Origin: Flavobacterium sp. N502540
Lineage (GTDB): Bacteria; Bacteroidota; Bacteroidia; Flavobacteriales; Flavobacteriaceae
DNA: 64,000 bases
NCBI RefSeq assembly: GCF_025947365.1
Contig: NZ_CP110012.1
Coordinates: 1,922,001 to 1,986,000, forward strand
Direction of reading: 5' to 3'
Program-made: the position numbers and the translations under genes
The notes under the pieces: model-generated
Told to the model about the DNA's origin: nothing
Database searches by the model: none
Seen by the model: the letters and a program-made list of their open reading frames with translations, nothing else
Shown here: positions 27,045-34,590 of the stretch, piece by piece
Layout: every line of letters starts with the position of its first letter
How positions within the stretch are numbered: position 1 is the first letter of the stretch

Positions 27045-27827
27045 TTAGACCATTTCAGTCTTCATCAGAATTTCTTCTTCGATAGCATTCCAAAGTCCGA
27101 TACGTTTTTCTAATGCCAAAATCGAAATTTCTTCCACTTCTTTCCATTTTTGAGCATCATCTTCACACAAATCAGTGATCATTTGCATCGCCATTGGTCC
27201 GTGTTCATCGGCATCCAATTCGATATGTCTTTCAAAATAGTATAAAAGTTTGCTTAGATCCGTTTCAGGAAGATTCTTCTGGAAGTTTTTCAGGATTGCG
27301 GTAAACATACTCGGAATCAAATCTTCTCTTCCAAAAGTAAATGCTGCAGCAATTTGATGAGGCTTTCCTTCTTCAATTACTCTAAAAGTAAAGTCTAAGA
27401 AAGCTTTTGTATCAGGATGTAGGGAACTTTGTTTTATGGCAACAAAAATATTATGCAAGGAGTTTACTTCGGCTAAAAAGTTGTTGATTCCGCTTGTATC
27501 GGCACCACAATCTTCCATGGCTTCAATATACATTTCATAGTGACTTTGTCTTTTCCCATCAATACTTAAATCGGTTTCTTCTGCCAGAACGATTTCATTG
27601 ATTAAGTATCTTGTTTCAGGATTTTTTGTCGCGAACCAAGGAGTAGAAGTACAGGTAAGCTTAGATTGTAATGCTTTTAATAAGGACATAAAATCCCAAA
27701 CAGCGAAAACATGAGTTTCTAAAAAACGATGTAAGTCATCGATATTTTGGATTTTATTGTATAATGAATGTTGTAGAAGTTGATCTTTTTGGGGTTGAAT
27801 GCTATTGTTTATAGTTTCAATATTCAT
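27045..27827 (-). CDS. DUF3050 family protein
   Basis: 260 residues, mostly helical. Characteristic segments are LETHVFAVWDFMSLLKALQ, TPWFATKNPETRYLINEIVL and YFERHIELDADEHGPMA. Several His, Glu and Asp residues within helices recall haem-oxygenase-like or di-iron helical bundles, but the reaction is unknown. The -7 box at 27844-27851 lies only 17 bases before the ATG. Confidence 0.75.
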   Translation of the reverse strand: MNIETINNSIQPQKDQLLQHSLYNKIQNIDDLHRFLETHVFAVWDFMSLLKALQSKLTCTSTPWFATKNPETRYLINEIVLAEETDLSIDGKRQSHYEMYIEAMEDCGADTSGINNFLAEVNSLHNIFVAIKQSSLHPDTKAFLDFTFRVIEEGKPHQIAAAFTFGREDLIPSMFTAILKNFQKNLPETDLSKLLYYFERHIELDADEHGPMAMQMITDLCEDDAQKWKEVEEISILALEKRIGLWNAIEEEILMKTEMV

Positions 27828-27843
27828 TTTCGAATTTTTTATG

Positions 27844-27851
27844 CAAATATA
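27844..27851 (-). promoter_or_regulatory. -7 box (TATATTTG) for DUF3050 gene
   Basis: Perfect TAnnTTTG match on the minus strand. It abuts the terminator of the upstream gene, and the predicted leader is only about ten bases. Confidence 0.45.
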
Positions 27852-27880
27852 AAAAGCTTCCCGTTAAGAAGAAGCTTTTT
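27851..27880 (-). terminator. Terminator of the acyl-CoA dehydrogenase gene
   Basis: The stem AAAAAGCTTC/GAAGCTTTTT (27851-27860 with 27871-27880) lies 35 bases beyond the dehydrogenase stop. Confidence 0.75.
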
Positions 27881-27914
27881 GTATTGGTTTTGTATATATT
27901 TTAATAATTATTCA

Positions 27915-29093
27915 TTATTTAAATGCTGGAATTCCAGTTACATCCATACCCGTTATTAGTAAATGAATGTCGTGAGTTCCTTCATAAGTAATAACGCTTT
28001 CGAGATTCATCATATGGCGCATGATCGAATATTCTCCTGTAATACCCATTCCGCCCAGCATTTGTCTGGCTTCACGTGCGATATGTATGGCCATATCGAC
28101 ATTGTTGCGTTTCGCCATCGAAATTTGTGAGGTTGTCGCTTTTCCTTCGTTGCGTAAAACACCCAGACGCCAGGTTAATAACTGTGCTTTTGTGATTTCA
28201 GTAATCATTTCGGCTAATTTTTTCTGTTGCAATTGTGTTCCTCCAATAGGCTTCCCAAATTGAATTCTTTCTTTAGCATAACGCAAAGCAGTATCGTAGC
28301 AATCCATTGCAGCTCCAATAGCTCCCCAGGCAATCCCGTATCGTGCCGAATCTAAGCATCCAAGAGGTGCGCCAAGACCGGATTTGTTAGGTAATAAGTT
28401 TTCCTTAGGAACCTTTACATTATCGAAGATTAATTCTCCGGTTGAAGAAGCGCGCAAGGACCATTTATTATGTGTCTCAGGAGTTGTAAAGCCTTCCATT
28501 CCACGTTCAACGATCAGGCCGTGAATTCTCCCTTCCTCATTTTTTGCCCAAACGATTGCGATATCGGCAAAAGGAGCGTTAGAAATCCACATTTTAGCAC
28601 CATTTAAAAGATAATGATCTCCCATATCTTTAAAATTAGTGATCATGCTACCCGGATCAGAACCGTGATCAGGTTCAGTCAAACCAAAGCATCCCATGAA
28701 TTCTCCTGTAGCCAGTTTTGGTAAATATTTCATTCGCTGTTCTTCGTTTCCATATTTCCAGATAGGATACATTACCAAGGAAGACTGAACGGATGAAGTC
28801 GATCGAACACCAGAATCCCCACGTTCTATCTCCTGCATAATTAAACCGTAAGAAATCTGATCCAGACCTGCACCTCCGTATTCTACCGGAATATACGGTC
28901 CGAAACCACCGATTTCGCCGAGTCCTTTTATAATCTGTGTAGGGAATGCTGCTTTTTGAGCATATTCTTCTATAATTGGGGAAACTTCTCTCTTGACCCA
29001 GGCTCGCGCCGATTCACGAACTAATTTGTGTTCGTCTGTCAATAAGTCATCTAAGTTATAGTAATCTGGTGCTTGAAATAGGTCTGGTTTCAT
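27915..29093 (-). CDS. Acyl-CoA dehydrogenase, glutaryl-CoA dehydrogenase-like
   Basis: 392 residues. The N-terminal helical region includes FPTQIIKGLGEIGGFGPYIP. The FAD/substrate segment is GCFGLTEPDHGSDPGSM, and the C-terminal helices have GMGITGEYSIMRHMMNLES. The catalytic base is likely the Glu in VITYEGTHDIHLLITG. The YEGTHDIH wording and LRASSTGELIFDNVKVP resemble glutaryl-CoA dehydrogenase (lysine/tryptophan degradation). The substrate call is less certain than the family call. It is probably monocistronic, with a promoter at 29113-29140. Confidence 0.8.
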   Translation of the reverse strand: MKPDLFQAPDYYNLDDLLTDEHKLVRESARAWVKREVSPIIEEYAQKAAFPTQIIKGLGEIGGFGPYIPVEYGGAGLDQISYGLIMQEIERGDSGVRSTSSVQSSLVMYPIWKYGNEEQRMKYLPKLATGEFMGCFGLTEPDHGSDPGSMITNFKDMGDHYLLNGAKMWISNAPFADIAIVWAKNEEGRIHGLIVERGMEGFTTPETHNKWSLRASSTGELIFDNVKVPKENLLPNKSGLGAPLGCLDSARYGIAWGAIGAAMDCYDTALRYAKERIQFGKPIGGTQLQQKKLAEMITEITKAQLLTWRLGVLRNEGKATTSQISMAKRNNVDMAIHIAREARQMLGGMGITGEYSIMRHMMNLESVITYEGTHDIHLLITGMDVTGIPAFK

Positions 29094-29112
29094 TTTTGAT
29101 AGTTTTATAATA

Positions 29113-29140
29113 CAAATCTACGCAATAAAAATATAACAAA
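29113..29140 (-). promoter_or_regulatory. Promoter for acyl-CoA dehydrogenase gene
   Basis: The -7 box TAGATTTG (29113-29120) and a -33 TTTG (29137-29140) are about 16 bases apart on the minus strand, upstream of the ATG at 29093. Confidence 0.5.
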
Positions 29141-29230
29141 ATACTGTTAAATTGTTATATTTTTATAAATGGTCTAGAAGGAAAATAGTATAAACACGAA
29201 TTAATTTTAGTTTATTGTGAATTTATAAGC

Positions 29231-29238
29231 TATTTTTG
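29231..29238 (+). promoter_or_regulatory. -7 box (TATTTTTG) for TPR-AraC regulator
   Basis: Perfect TAnnTTTG match 21 bases before the ATG at 29259. Confidence 0.45.
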
Positions 29239-29258
29239 AGATTCAAAAAACGAATTGA

Positions 29259-30998
29259 ATGAGGCTGATCATCTCTTTTATACTCTTTTTTGTTGTAAAT
29301 GTCGCTGTTTCTCAGGAGAAAAAGGTTTTTACGGAACAAGAGTACTTAATATTACAAGACAAAATTCGACTAACGGCAAATGCTAATGTTGACAGCTCGA
29401 TCGTATATGCTAATCAGCTGGCGAGATCGGCTAATAATAAGCATTTAGCCTTTGCAAATGCTGCATTGTCTTATTTGATTCAGTTAAAAGGAAATGCAGT
29501 AAAATCTAAGGAAAAATACCAGTTAGCCTTAAATTACTTAGATAAAATGCCGGATGATAGGGAAAAAACTCAACTTCGGTCGTATTTGTATAATTATGCC
29601 GGATTATCAGAATGGAAAAGAGAGAATTACAGTGATGCGATCGAAAATTACCAACAAGGAATAAAACTCTCCATAAAGATTGGGGATATTATTCAAATTG
29701 TTAAGTTTAAGAGTAATATCGCGGCTATAAATGTTGCTGTAGGTAATTATCGATTAGCGATTAAGGATTTGCGGAGCCTCAATGATTTTGTGGATAAAAA
29801 CCAGAGCGTTTATACCAAACAGCAGTATCTTAACAATAAAAGTAACATCAATCTCAGTCTGGCGGGATCATATGAAAGCTTTTATATGAAAGACCCTAAA
29901 AAGAAGGTTTTACTTGACTCGGCGGAGTATTTTTACCAAAAAACGATTAGTTTTTCTCAAAATTTTCCGGACAATAAGATTGTGGCGAAATTAAGTTTAG
30001 GGAATATTTACGGTGAGCTGAAAGAATACAAAAATGCCGAAAAAACGTATTACGACATCATCTTTCTGGCCAATCAAAATAGTATGCAGGAAATCTTATG
30101 TACTACTAATTATAATTTAGGCGACTTGTATTATAATACCAAGAAGTATGATAAGGCATTGGTGTTTTTTAAAAAATCAGATTCTATTGGTGAGATAACT
30201 AAAACCAACCAGGTAGACCATCTGAAATCAAATTATTATCAGGCAAAGATTTATAACATTCGAAAAGAGCCTGAACTGGCTTATAAACATTCAAAAATTT
30301 ATCTTGATAATTACGAAAAATCAGAATCAAAATTAAATGATGAGGTTCTGGAAGTAAATTATAAACTTGGAGTAGGAGATTTGACCAGTGAGATGATTAC
30401 CATTCAGGAAAAGTATAAATACGATGTTTTTCTGAACAAAGCTCTGAAAGTATTTTATGTTGTTTTATTTATAGGTATTGTATTTTTATTGATAAAAAAC
30501 ATACGGGATAAAAATAAAGCCCACAAAAAAATGAATGCTTTAATAGAAGAGTTTAAAGCTAATTTAGAGAAGAAAAATGAACCTGAACAAGAGATTGTGC
30601 CGGAGTTTGAGGAGCTACAACTTAAGAAAGAGAATGTCAATTTAAGTATTGATGAGGCAAAAGAGAATAAAATAGTAGAAAAATTGCTGGCTTTAGAAAG
30701 TAAACAGGAATTTTTGCATGCTGATTTTACTTTGCCTTACGTGGCTAAGAAAATAAAAACAAATACGACCTATTTGTCTTACGTAGTAAACAAACGATTT
30801 GGTAAGTCTTTTGGGGAATATTCAAATGAATTGAAAATTAACTATGTTATTAATGAGATGATTACGAACCACATGTATCGTAAATATTCAACTCAGGCCA
30901 TTGCAGAAAGTGTAGGATTTAAGAATGCAGTGTCTTTTGCTAAATCATTTCGCAAAAGAACTGGAGTGTCTCCAGCTCAGTTTGCGAATAATATTTAA
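29259..30998 (+). CDS. TPR sensor with C-terminal AraC-type DNA-binding domain
   Basis: 579 residues. A signal or anchor sequence (LIISFILFFVVNVAVSQ) is followed by TPR-like helical repeats over about 45-365 (YAGLSEWKRENYSDAIENYQ, YNLGDLYYNTKKYDKALVFF). One transmembrane helix lies at about 392-411 (FYVVLFIGIVFLLI). A charged coiled-coil linker covers about 420-475, and an AraC HTH covers about 480-578 (FTLPYVAKKIKTNTTYLSYV, AIAESVGFKNAVSFAKSFRK). The periplasmic TPR region could sense a peptide, with the DNA-binding part in the cytoplasm. It lies directly beside the Gly-Gly peptide genes and converges on them, so it is a candidate regulator of the island. Confidence 0.8.
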   Translation: MRLIISFILFFVVNVAVSQEKKVFTEQEYLILQDKIRLTANANVDSSIVYANQLARSANNKHLAFANAALSYLIQLKGNAVKSKEKYQLALNYLDKMPDDREKTQLRSYLYNYAGLSEWKRENYSDAIENYQQGIKLSIKIGDIIQIVKFKSNIAAINVAVGNYRLAIKDLRSLNDFVDKNQSVYTKQQYLNNKSNINLSLAGSYESFYMKDPKKKVLLDSAEYFYQKTISFSQNFPDNKIVAKLSLGNIYGELKEYKNAEKTYYDIIFLANQNSMQEILCTTNYNLGDLYYNTKKYDKALVFFKKSDSIGEITKTNQVDHLKSNYYQAKIYNIRKEPELAYKHSKIYLDNYEKSESKLNDEVLEVNYKLGVGDLTSEMITIQEKYKYDVFLNKALKVFYVVLFIGIVFLLIKNIRDKNKAHKKMNALIEEFKANLEKKNEPEQEIVPEFEELQLKKENVNLSIDEAKENKIVEKLLALESKQEFLHADFTLPYVAKKIKTNTTYLSYVVNKRFGKSFGEYSNELKINYVINEMITNHMYRKYSTQAIAESVGFKNAVSFAKSFRKRTGVSPAQFANNI

Positions 30999-31017
30999 AA
31001 GTTTTCTTGGGGTTTTA

Positions 31018-31152
31018 TTAAGGATTATCATCATTGCTTCCTTTTCCATTTCCTCTGTTGGGGTCACCGTCACCTCCAAAAATGGTTTGTTGCTCTTTTT
31101 TTGATAATTTTTCGTTTCCAAAATCTTCGAATTTTATTTTTTTAGTTTTCAT
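31018..31152 (-). CDS. Gly-Gly leader peptide E (44 residues)
   Basis: A short gene of 44 codons. The leader holds FEDFGNEKLSKKEQQTIFGG. The tail after Gly-Gly begins DGDPNRGNGKGSN and ends in Asp/Asn/Pro. It is the last of five related genes and has no Cys. Its ATG overlaps the stop of peptide D (ATGA, 4 bases), a classic sign of translational coupling. Confidence 0.8.
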   Translation of the reverse strand: MKTKKIKFEDFGNEKLSKKEQQTIFGGDGDPNRGNGKGSNDDNP

Positions 31153-31292
31153 TGTTGTAGGTTTATTAGTTGTGTAGATCCGTTGCCATTTCCTCTATTA
31201 CTATCGTTGTCACCTCCATGAACTGTTTTTTGTTCTTTTTTTGAAAGTGTATGGCTTGTAAAATCTTCGAAATTTAATTTTTTATTTTCCAT
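31149..31292 (-). CDS. Gly-Gly leader peptide D (47 residues)
   Basis: 47 codons. The leader contains FEDFTSHTLSKKEQKTVHGG. The core is shortened (DNDSNRGNGNGS) and then reads on as TQLINLQQ, unlike its siblings, which end at GSN. The sequence after GNGNGS looks like lost-stop read-through in this copy, which brought its end onto the ATG of peptide E. Confidence 0.75.
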   Translation of the reverse strand: MENKKLNFEDFTSHTLSKKEQKTVHGGDNDSNRGNGNGSTQLINLQQ

Positions 31293-31312
31293 TTTTAGTA
31301 GATCCTTAAGGA

Positions 31313-31468
31313 TTAATTAGATCCTTTTCCATTTCCTCTACTTGGATCACCAGCAATTGTGTTGTCGATGGGAGTATTGGAATCGTCACCTCCGTGAACT
31401 GATTTTTGTTCTTTTTTTGAAAGTGTATTGCTTTTGAAATTTTCGAAGTTTAATTTTTTATTTTTCAT
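31313..31468 (-). CDS. Gly-Gly leader peptide C (51 residues)
   Basis: 51 codons. The leader ends NTLSKKEQKSVHGG. The core is hydrophilic and has no Cys (DDSNTPIDNTIAGDP, then SRGNGKGSN). It differs from peptide B at only three residues, so the two come from a recent tandem duplication. Confidence 0.8.
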   Translation of the reverse strand: MKNKKLNFENFKSNTLSKKEQKSVHGGDDSNTPIDNTIAGDPSRGNGKGSN

Positions 31469-31488
31469 GATTTGATTTTTTTTATTGA

Positions 31489-31644
31489 TTAATTAGATCC
31501 TTTTCCATTTCCTCTATTTGGATCACCAGCAATTGTGTTGTCGATGGGAGTACTAGAATCGTCACCTCCGTGAATTGATTTTTGCTCTTTTTTTGAAAGT
31601 GTATTGCTTTTGAAATTTTCGAAGTTTAATTTTTTATTTTTCAT
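31489..31644 (-). CDS. Gly-Gly leader peptide B (51 residues)
   Basis: 51 codons. The leader ends NTLSKKEQKSIHGG, and the core ends NRGNGKGSN. It is nearly identical to peptide C in coding sequence, and the 20-28 base spacers around it are also alike. Confidence 0.8.
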   Translation of the reverse strand: MKNKKLNFENFKSNTLSKKEQKSIHGGDDSSTPIDNTIAGDPNRGNGKGSN

Positions 31645-31671
31645 GATTTTATTTTTTTTATTACTGATTAA

Positions 31672-31809
31672 TTAATTAGATCCTTTTCCGTTTCCTCTGA
31701 TTGGGTCGCCTGGAATATTATTTTCGTCACCACCCTGAACAGTTTTTTGCTCTTTTTTTGACAGTTTTTCAGATTGAAAATCTTCGAATTTTTGTGCTCG
31801 ATTTGCCAT
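31672..31809 (-). CDS. Gly-Gly leader peptide A (45 residues)
   Basis: 45 codons, first of the five in transcription order. The leader holds FEDFQSEKLSKKEQKTVQGG. The core is short (DENNIPGDPIRGNGKGSN). Its N-terminus (MANRAQK) differs from the MKNKK/MENKK/MKTKK start of the others. A TAGTTTTG -7 box lies 30 bases upstream. Confidence 0.8.
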   Translation of the reverse strand: MANRAQKFEDFQSEKLSKKEQKTVQGGDENNIPGDPIRGNGKGSN

Positions 31810-31838
31810 GTTTGTTTGTATTAGGATTATTGATATAT

Positions 31839-31846
31839 CAAAACTA
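31839..31846 (-). promoter_or_regulatory. -7 box (TAGTTTTG) for the five-peptide operon
   Basis: Perfect TAnnTTTG match on the minus strand, 30 bases before the ATG of peptide A. No clear -33 box. The 260 bases between here and the VKOR gene hold no other feature I can support. Confidence 0.45.
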
Positions 31847-32069
31847 TACAAAAAGGAAAACGCTTAATCGAGAATAGGGTTTTTTGGGGTTTTGATAAAT
31901 TATTTTTAAGCTAATTTATTGGTAATCAATTAATTGAATTAAATATTCGGACTGATATAATTTATAAATTGTATGTAGTATAATTAATAAAATGTGTACT
32001 ACTAGCGTTTTTTTCTCAATAAAAACAACAATATTTGCAGTGTAATTGTGATTCTAAAGACTCGAAAAG

Positions 32070-33632
32070 ATGTTAAAACTTGTCCAAAAATTTCTACAAA
32101 TAAACAAGTACTCGGAGATTAAAAATGAGTTTAAAGATTTGTTTCTTTCTCATCCAAATTATCCTAGTTTGTTTGCGATAACAGATTCTCTGGATTTACT
32201 GTCTGTAGAGAATGCTGCGATAAGAGTTCCGAAAGAGCAAATAGTAGATTTGCCTTCAAATTTTTTGGCTTATTTCAAAGAAGAGTTAATATTAGTGGAA
32301 AAGGCAAAGAATTTTGTTCGAATCAATACGATGAAAAAAGGAAGTCAGAAAATGGCTTATGAAAAGTTTTTGTTAGACTGGAATGGGGTTATAGTTGCAA
32401 TTGAACCTAACAATGTAATTGCAAGAGAGAATTTAAAAGTTGAATTCAGCTGGTTGAAATATGGTTTGCCACTTTTATTGGTAGTTGGATTATCTTTTTT
32501 TTATAATACGTACAGTTTATTCAGTTTCGTTTTTTTAACGACATCAATTTTAGGATTCATTGTGAGTGTTTTTATTGTTCAGGAAAAAATGGGATTTAAG
32601 AATAGTATTGTTTCAAAACTTTGCAATCTTAGTTCAAACTCTTCCTGTAGTTCTGTAATCAATAACAAAGAGGGTAATGAGAGTAAGTGGATTAGCTTTC
32701 CTGACTTGCCATTAATGTTTTTTGGAGCCAGTTTGATTGCAATTTTGGTAAAACCACTGGAGTCTTCAATTTTCATAGGTTTTTTAAGCTTATTGGCGAT
32801 ACCGGTTATTGTGTCTTCAATTTGGATCCAAAAATTTGAAATTCAAAGATGGTGTGTAATGTGTTTGGTGGTGTCTTCTTTGATTTTTGCACAGAGTGCT
32901 ATATGGTTTGCATCCGATTTGTTTACATTGAGTTTCAATTTTTCCGAAATTTTTCCATTCTTGTTCTCACTGGCACTCCTTGTTCCTATTTGGGCAGTTT
33001 TGAAAACAATTATAAAAAACATCTTAGGTACCGAAAATTCGCTTAAAGAGATGAAAAAGTTTAAAAGAAATTATTCTTTATTAAACTTCCTATCGAAAAA
33101 AGTACCTCATATAAATGGACTTGATGATTTAAGAGGATTGAATTTCGGGAATAGAAATGCAGCTGTAAAGTTATCAGTAATCATCAGCCCTAGCTGTGGA
33201 CATTGTCATAAAACATTTCAGGAAGCATTTGATTTAGTTTTAAGGTTCCCGGATAGAGTACATTTAAATGTATTATTCAACGTAAATCCTGAGAATGTGG
33301 AAAATCCATATAAAGCAGTAGTTGAGAGACTTTTGACCATAAACAGATCCGCACCAGGAAAAACGGTTGAGGCTATTTCAGACTGGCACATTAAAAGTAT
33401 GAGCCTTAAAAAATGGTTGAAAAAATGGCCTGTTGATTCTGTAAATATGATGGTAACTCAGGAAATAAATAAACAATATGAATGGTGTTCTAAAAATGAT
33501 TTTAATTATACACCGGTTAAAATTGTAAATGATAAAGTTTTTCCGGCTGAGTATGAATTAGGAGAACTAAAATACTTTTTAAACGATTATATCGAGGAGA
33601 AAGAAGAAGTTGTTTTGGAAAAAACAGCATAA
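32070..33632 (+). CDS. VKOR-thioredoxin fusion with inactive C39-like N-domain
   Basis: 520 residues. Residues 1-115 look like a C39 peptidase-like domain without the catalytic Cys (HPNYPSLFAITDSLDLLS, later FLLDWNGVIVAIEP). Residues 130-310 hold about five membrane helices of a vitamin K epoxide reductase domain, with the loop cysteines Cys185 and Cys193 and the active site CVMC (262-265). Residues 345-510 are a thioredoxin-like domain with CGHC (376-379). The whole would oxidise cysteines outside the membrane and pass electrons to quinone. It is 85 bases before a six-cysteine secreted peptide, the obvious substrate. The C39-like part may bind Gly-Gly leaders (inference). Confidence 0.85.
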   Translation: MLKLVQKFLQINKYSEIKNEFKDLFLSHPNYPSLFAITDSLDLLSVENAAIRVPKEQIVDLPSNFLAYFKEELILVEKAKNFVRINTMKKGSQKMAYEKFLLDWNGVIVAIEPNNVIARENLKVEFSWLKYGLPLLLVVGLSFFYNTYSLFSFVFLTTSILGFIVSVFIVQEKMGFKNSIVSKLCNLSSNSSCSSVINNKEGNESKWISFPDLPLMFFGASLIAILVKPLESSIFIGFLSLLAIPVIVSSIWIQKFEIQRWCVMCLVVSSLIFAQSAIWFASDLFTLSFNFSEIFPFLFSLALLVPIWAVLKTIIKNILGTENSLKEMKKFKRNYSLLNFLSKKVPHINGLDDLRGLNFGNRNAAVKLSVIISPSCGHCHKTFQEAFDLVLRFPDRVHLNVLFNVNPENVENPYKAVVERLLTINRSAPGKTVEAISDWHIKSMSLKKWLKKWPVDSVNMMVTQEINKQYEWCSKNDFNYTPVKIVNDKVFPAEYELGELKYFLNDYIEEKEEVVLEKTA

Positions 33633-33717
33633 TAGCTAAAAATAGTTTCAGCAGACAGAAGCTTCAGCTGTCTTAAAATGATTGAAGTATGAATTCAAAA
33701 AACAAAAACCTTTAGTT

Positions 33718-33915
33718 ATGTTAAAAATCATTTTAAACTTAGAAGGTGCTCAGGAGCTAAGTGCATTCGAGCAAAAAAGCATGATAGGAGGGCAACCGAT
33801 TAATCCGCCAAAAAGATGTTGTGTTTGTCCGGGTAAAGGTTCGTCTACTCTTGTAGCTTGTGATTCGATTTGTTCGAATGGTACAATACCGGCAATGCTT
33901 GAGGATTGTTTGTAA
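33718..33915 (+). CDS. Six-cysteine Gly-Gly leader peptide (putative bacteriocin or signal)
   Basis: 65 residues from ATG 33718. An upstream in-frame TTG at 33682 would add 12 residues but breaks the leader pattern. The leader is about 25 residues and ends ELSAFEQKSMIGG. The core is about 40 residues with six Cys (RCCVC, VACDSIC and a penultimate Cys), enough for three disulfides. No lanthionine or radical-SAM enzyme is nearby, so disulfide bonding by the adjacent VKOR-thioredoxin protein is the best guess. The C39 exporter downstream would cut after Gly-Gly. The biological activity is unknown. Confidence 0.75.
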   Translation: MLKIILNLEGAQELSAFEQKSMIGGQPINPPKRCCVCPGKGSSTLVACDSICSNGTIPAMLEDCL

Positions 33916-34092
33916 CCTTACTGCGTTGGAAAGCATTTAATAAGTAGGAAGCTAAGCACTTCATATTTATATAATGTTTCAGAATTGAAGTGTAAGACAG
34001 GTAAAATGACTTTAGTCGTTTTTGATATTAATTTTTTAGCGTTTTAATAGAAGTACAAAATAGCCTTTTTTAGAATTTAGTCATGTTTTTTT

Positions 34093-34099
34093 TAATTTG
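34093..34099 (+). promoter_or_regulatory. -7 box (TAATTTG) for the candidate small RNA
   Basis: This matches TAnnTTTG with one T missing. A start five to six bases downstream coincides with the 5' edge of the first stable hairpin. Confidence 0.4.
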
Positions 34100-34104
34100 T
34101 AGGC

Positions 34105-34296
34105 GCTCGATCGTGGAACATTGAGCAAATTTCCCCACATTGATGATTGGTGTAGGGATTCTTAGGAAATTGGTCACTGAGTTGATTTTAATTGGTTAGG
34201 GTTAACCAGTGCCATGTCCTAAAGAAGTTGTATTTCTAATAGATATGTTTCTAAATACTCTAACAGAGAAGATTTGTGTCTTCTCTGTTTTTTTTT
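34105..34296 (+). ncRNA. Candidate structured small RNA with own promoter and terminator
   Basis: About 190 bases with no credible ORF. Hairpin 1 is GCTCGAT/ATTGAGC (34105-34111 with 34120-34126). Stem 2 is AATTTCC/GGAAATT (34128-34134 with 34165-34171). Hairpin 3 is CACTG-A-GTTGA paired with TTAACCAGTG (34175-34185 with 34202-34211), which can be extended by three pairs that compete with stem 2. The 3' end is a strong U-run terminator. A -7 box at 34093-34099 puts the predicted start right at hairpin 1. It could be a regulatory RNA of the island or a known flavobacterial RNA class (for example 6S-Flavo or Flavo-1); I cannot decide from sequence alone. Confidence 0.5.
34262..34296 (+). terminator. 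Strong intrinsic terminator
   Basis: AACAGAGAAGA (34262-34272), loop TTTGTG, then TCTTCTCTGTT (34279-34289) and a run of Ts. This 11-bp perfect stem lies more than 290 bases before the next ORF, so it ends an upstream RNA and is not part of a coding gene. Confidence 0.9.
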
Positions 34297-34529
34297 GGAT
34301 TAATCCATCGTTTCGTGATAAAGTTAAAGAACCGTATAAATTGTGCTAGATAGTATTAGCTAAAGAAAACAGGAATAAGAGGCTTTAAATGGGGTATTAT
34401 GGGCATTAATAGTCTTAAGTTCGGTATATGAGATTCCTGTAAAATCCTTTTTTTAAGATGATTGTCGTTTTTTAACTATAAATCAGAAGGAAAAACAATT
34501 AATTGCGATTTTTTGGCGGATAAATATTA

Positions 34530-34537
34530 TATTTTTG
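34530..34537 (+). promoter_or_regulatory. -7 box (TATTTTTG) for the exporter genes
   Basis: Perfect TAnnTTTG match. A TTTG lies at 34512-34515, but the 14-base spacing is short for a -33 box. The start would fall near 34543, giving a leader of about 48 bases. The 230 bases between the terminator and this box hold nothing else I can support. Confidence 0.5.
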
Positions 34538-34590
34538 TAAGGCAGATAAAGATATAGCTGTTCACGCATAAATGATAACTTTAAATTAAA

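Noticed and set aside
33652..33673. Small hairpin (AGACAG/CTGTCT) before the six-Cys peptide gene
   Set aside because: Six base pairs with a nine-base loop and no T run; too weak to call a terminator or riboswitch.
33682..33717. TTG start adding 12 residues to the six-Cys peptide
   Set aside because: The ATG at 33718 gives a leader of normal length that matches the others; the extension has no support.
31018..33915. Lanthipeptide or radical-SAM RiPP cluster
   Set aside because: No LanB/LanC/LanM, radical-SAM or cyclodehydratase gene lies nearby; the five cores lack Cys and the sixth sits beside an oxidase.
34083..34124. 13-codon frame starting at the ATG near 34083
   Set aside because: It overlaps the predicted promoter and first stem of the candidate small RNA and has no conserved features.
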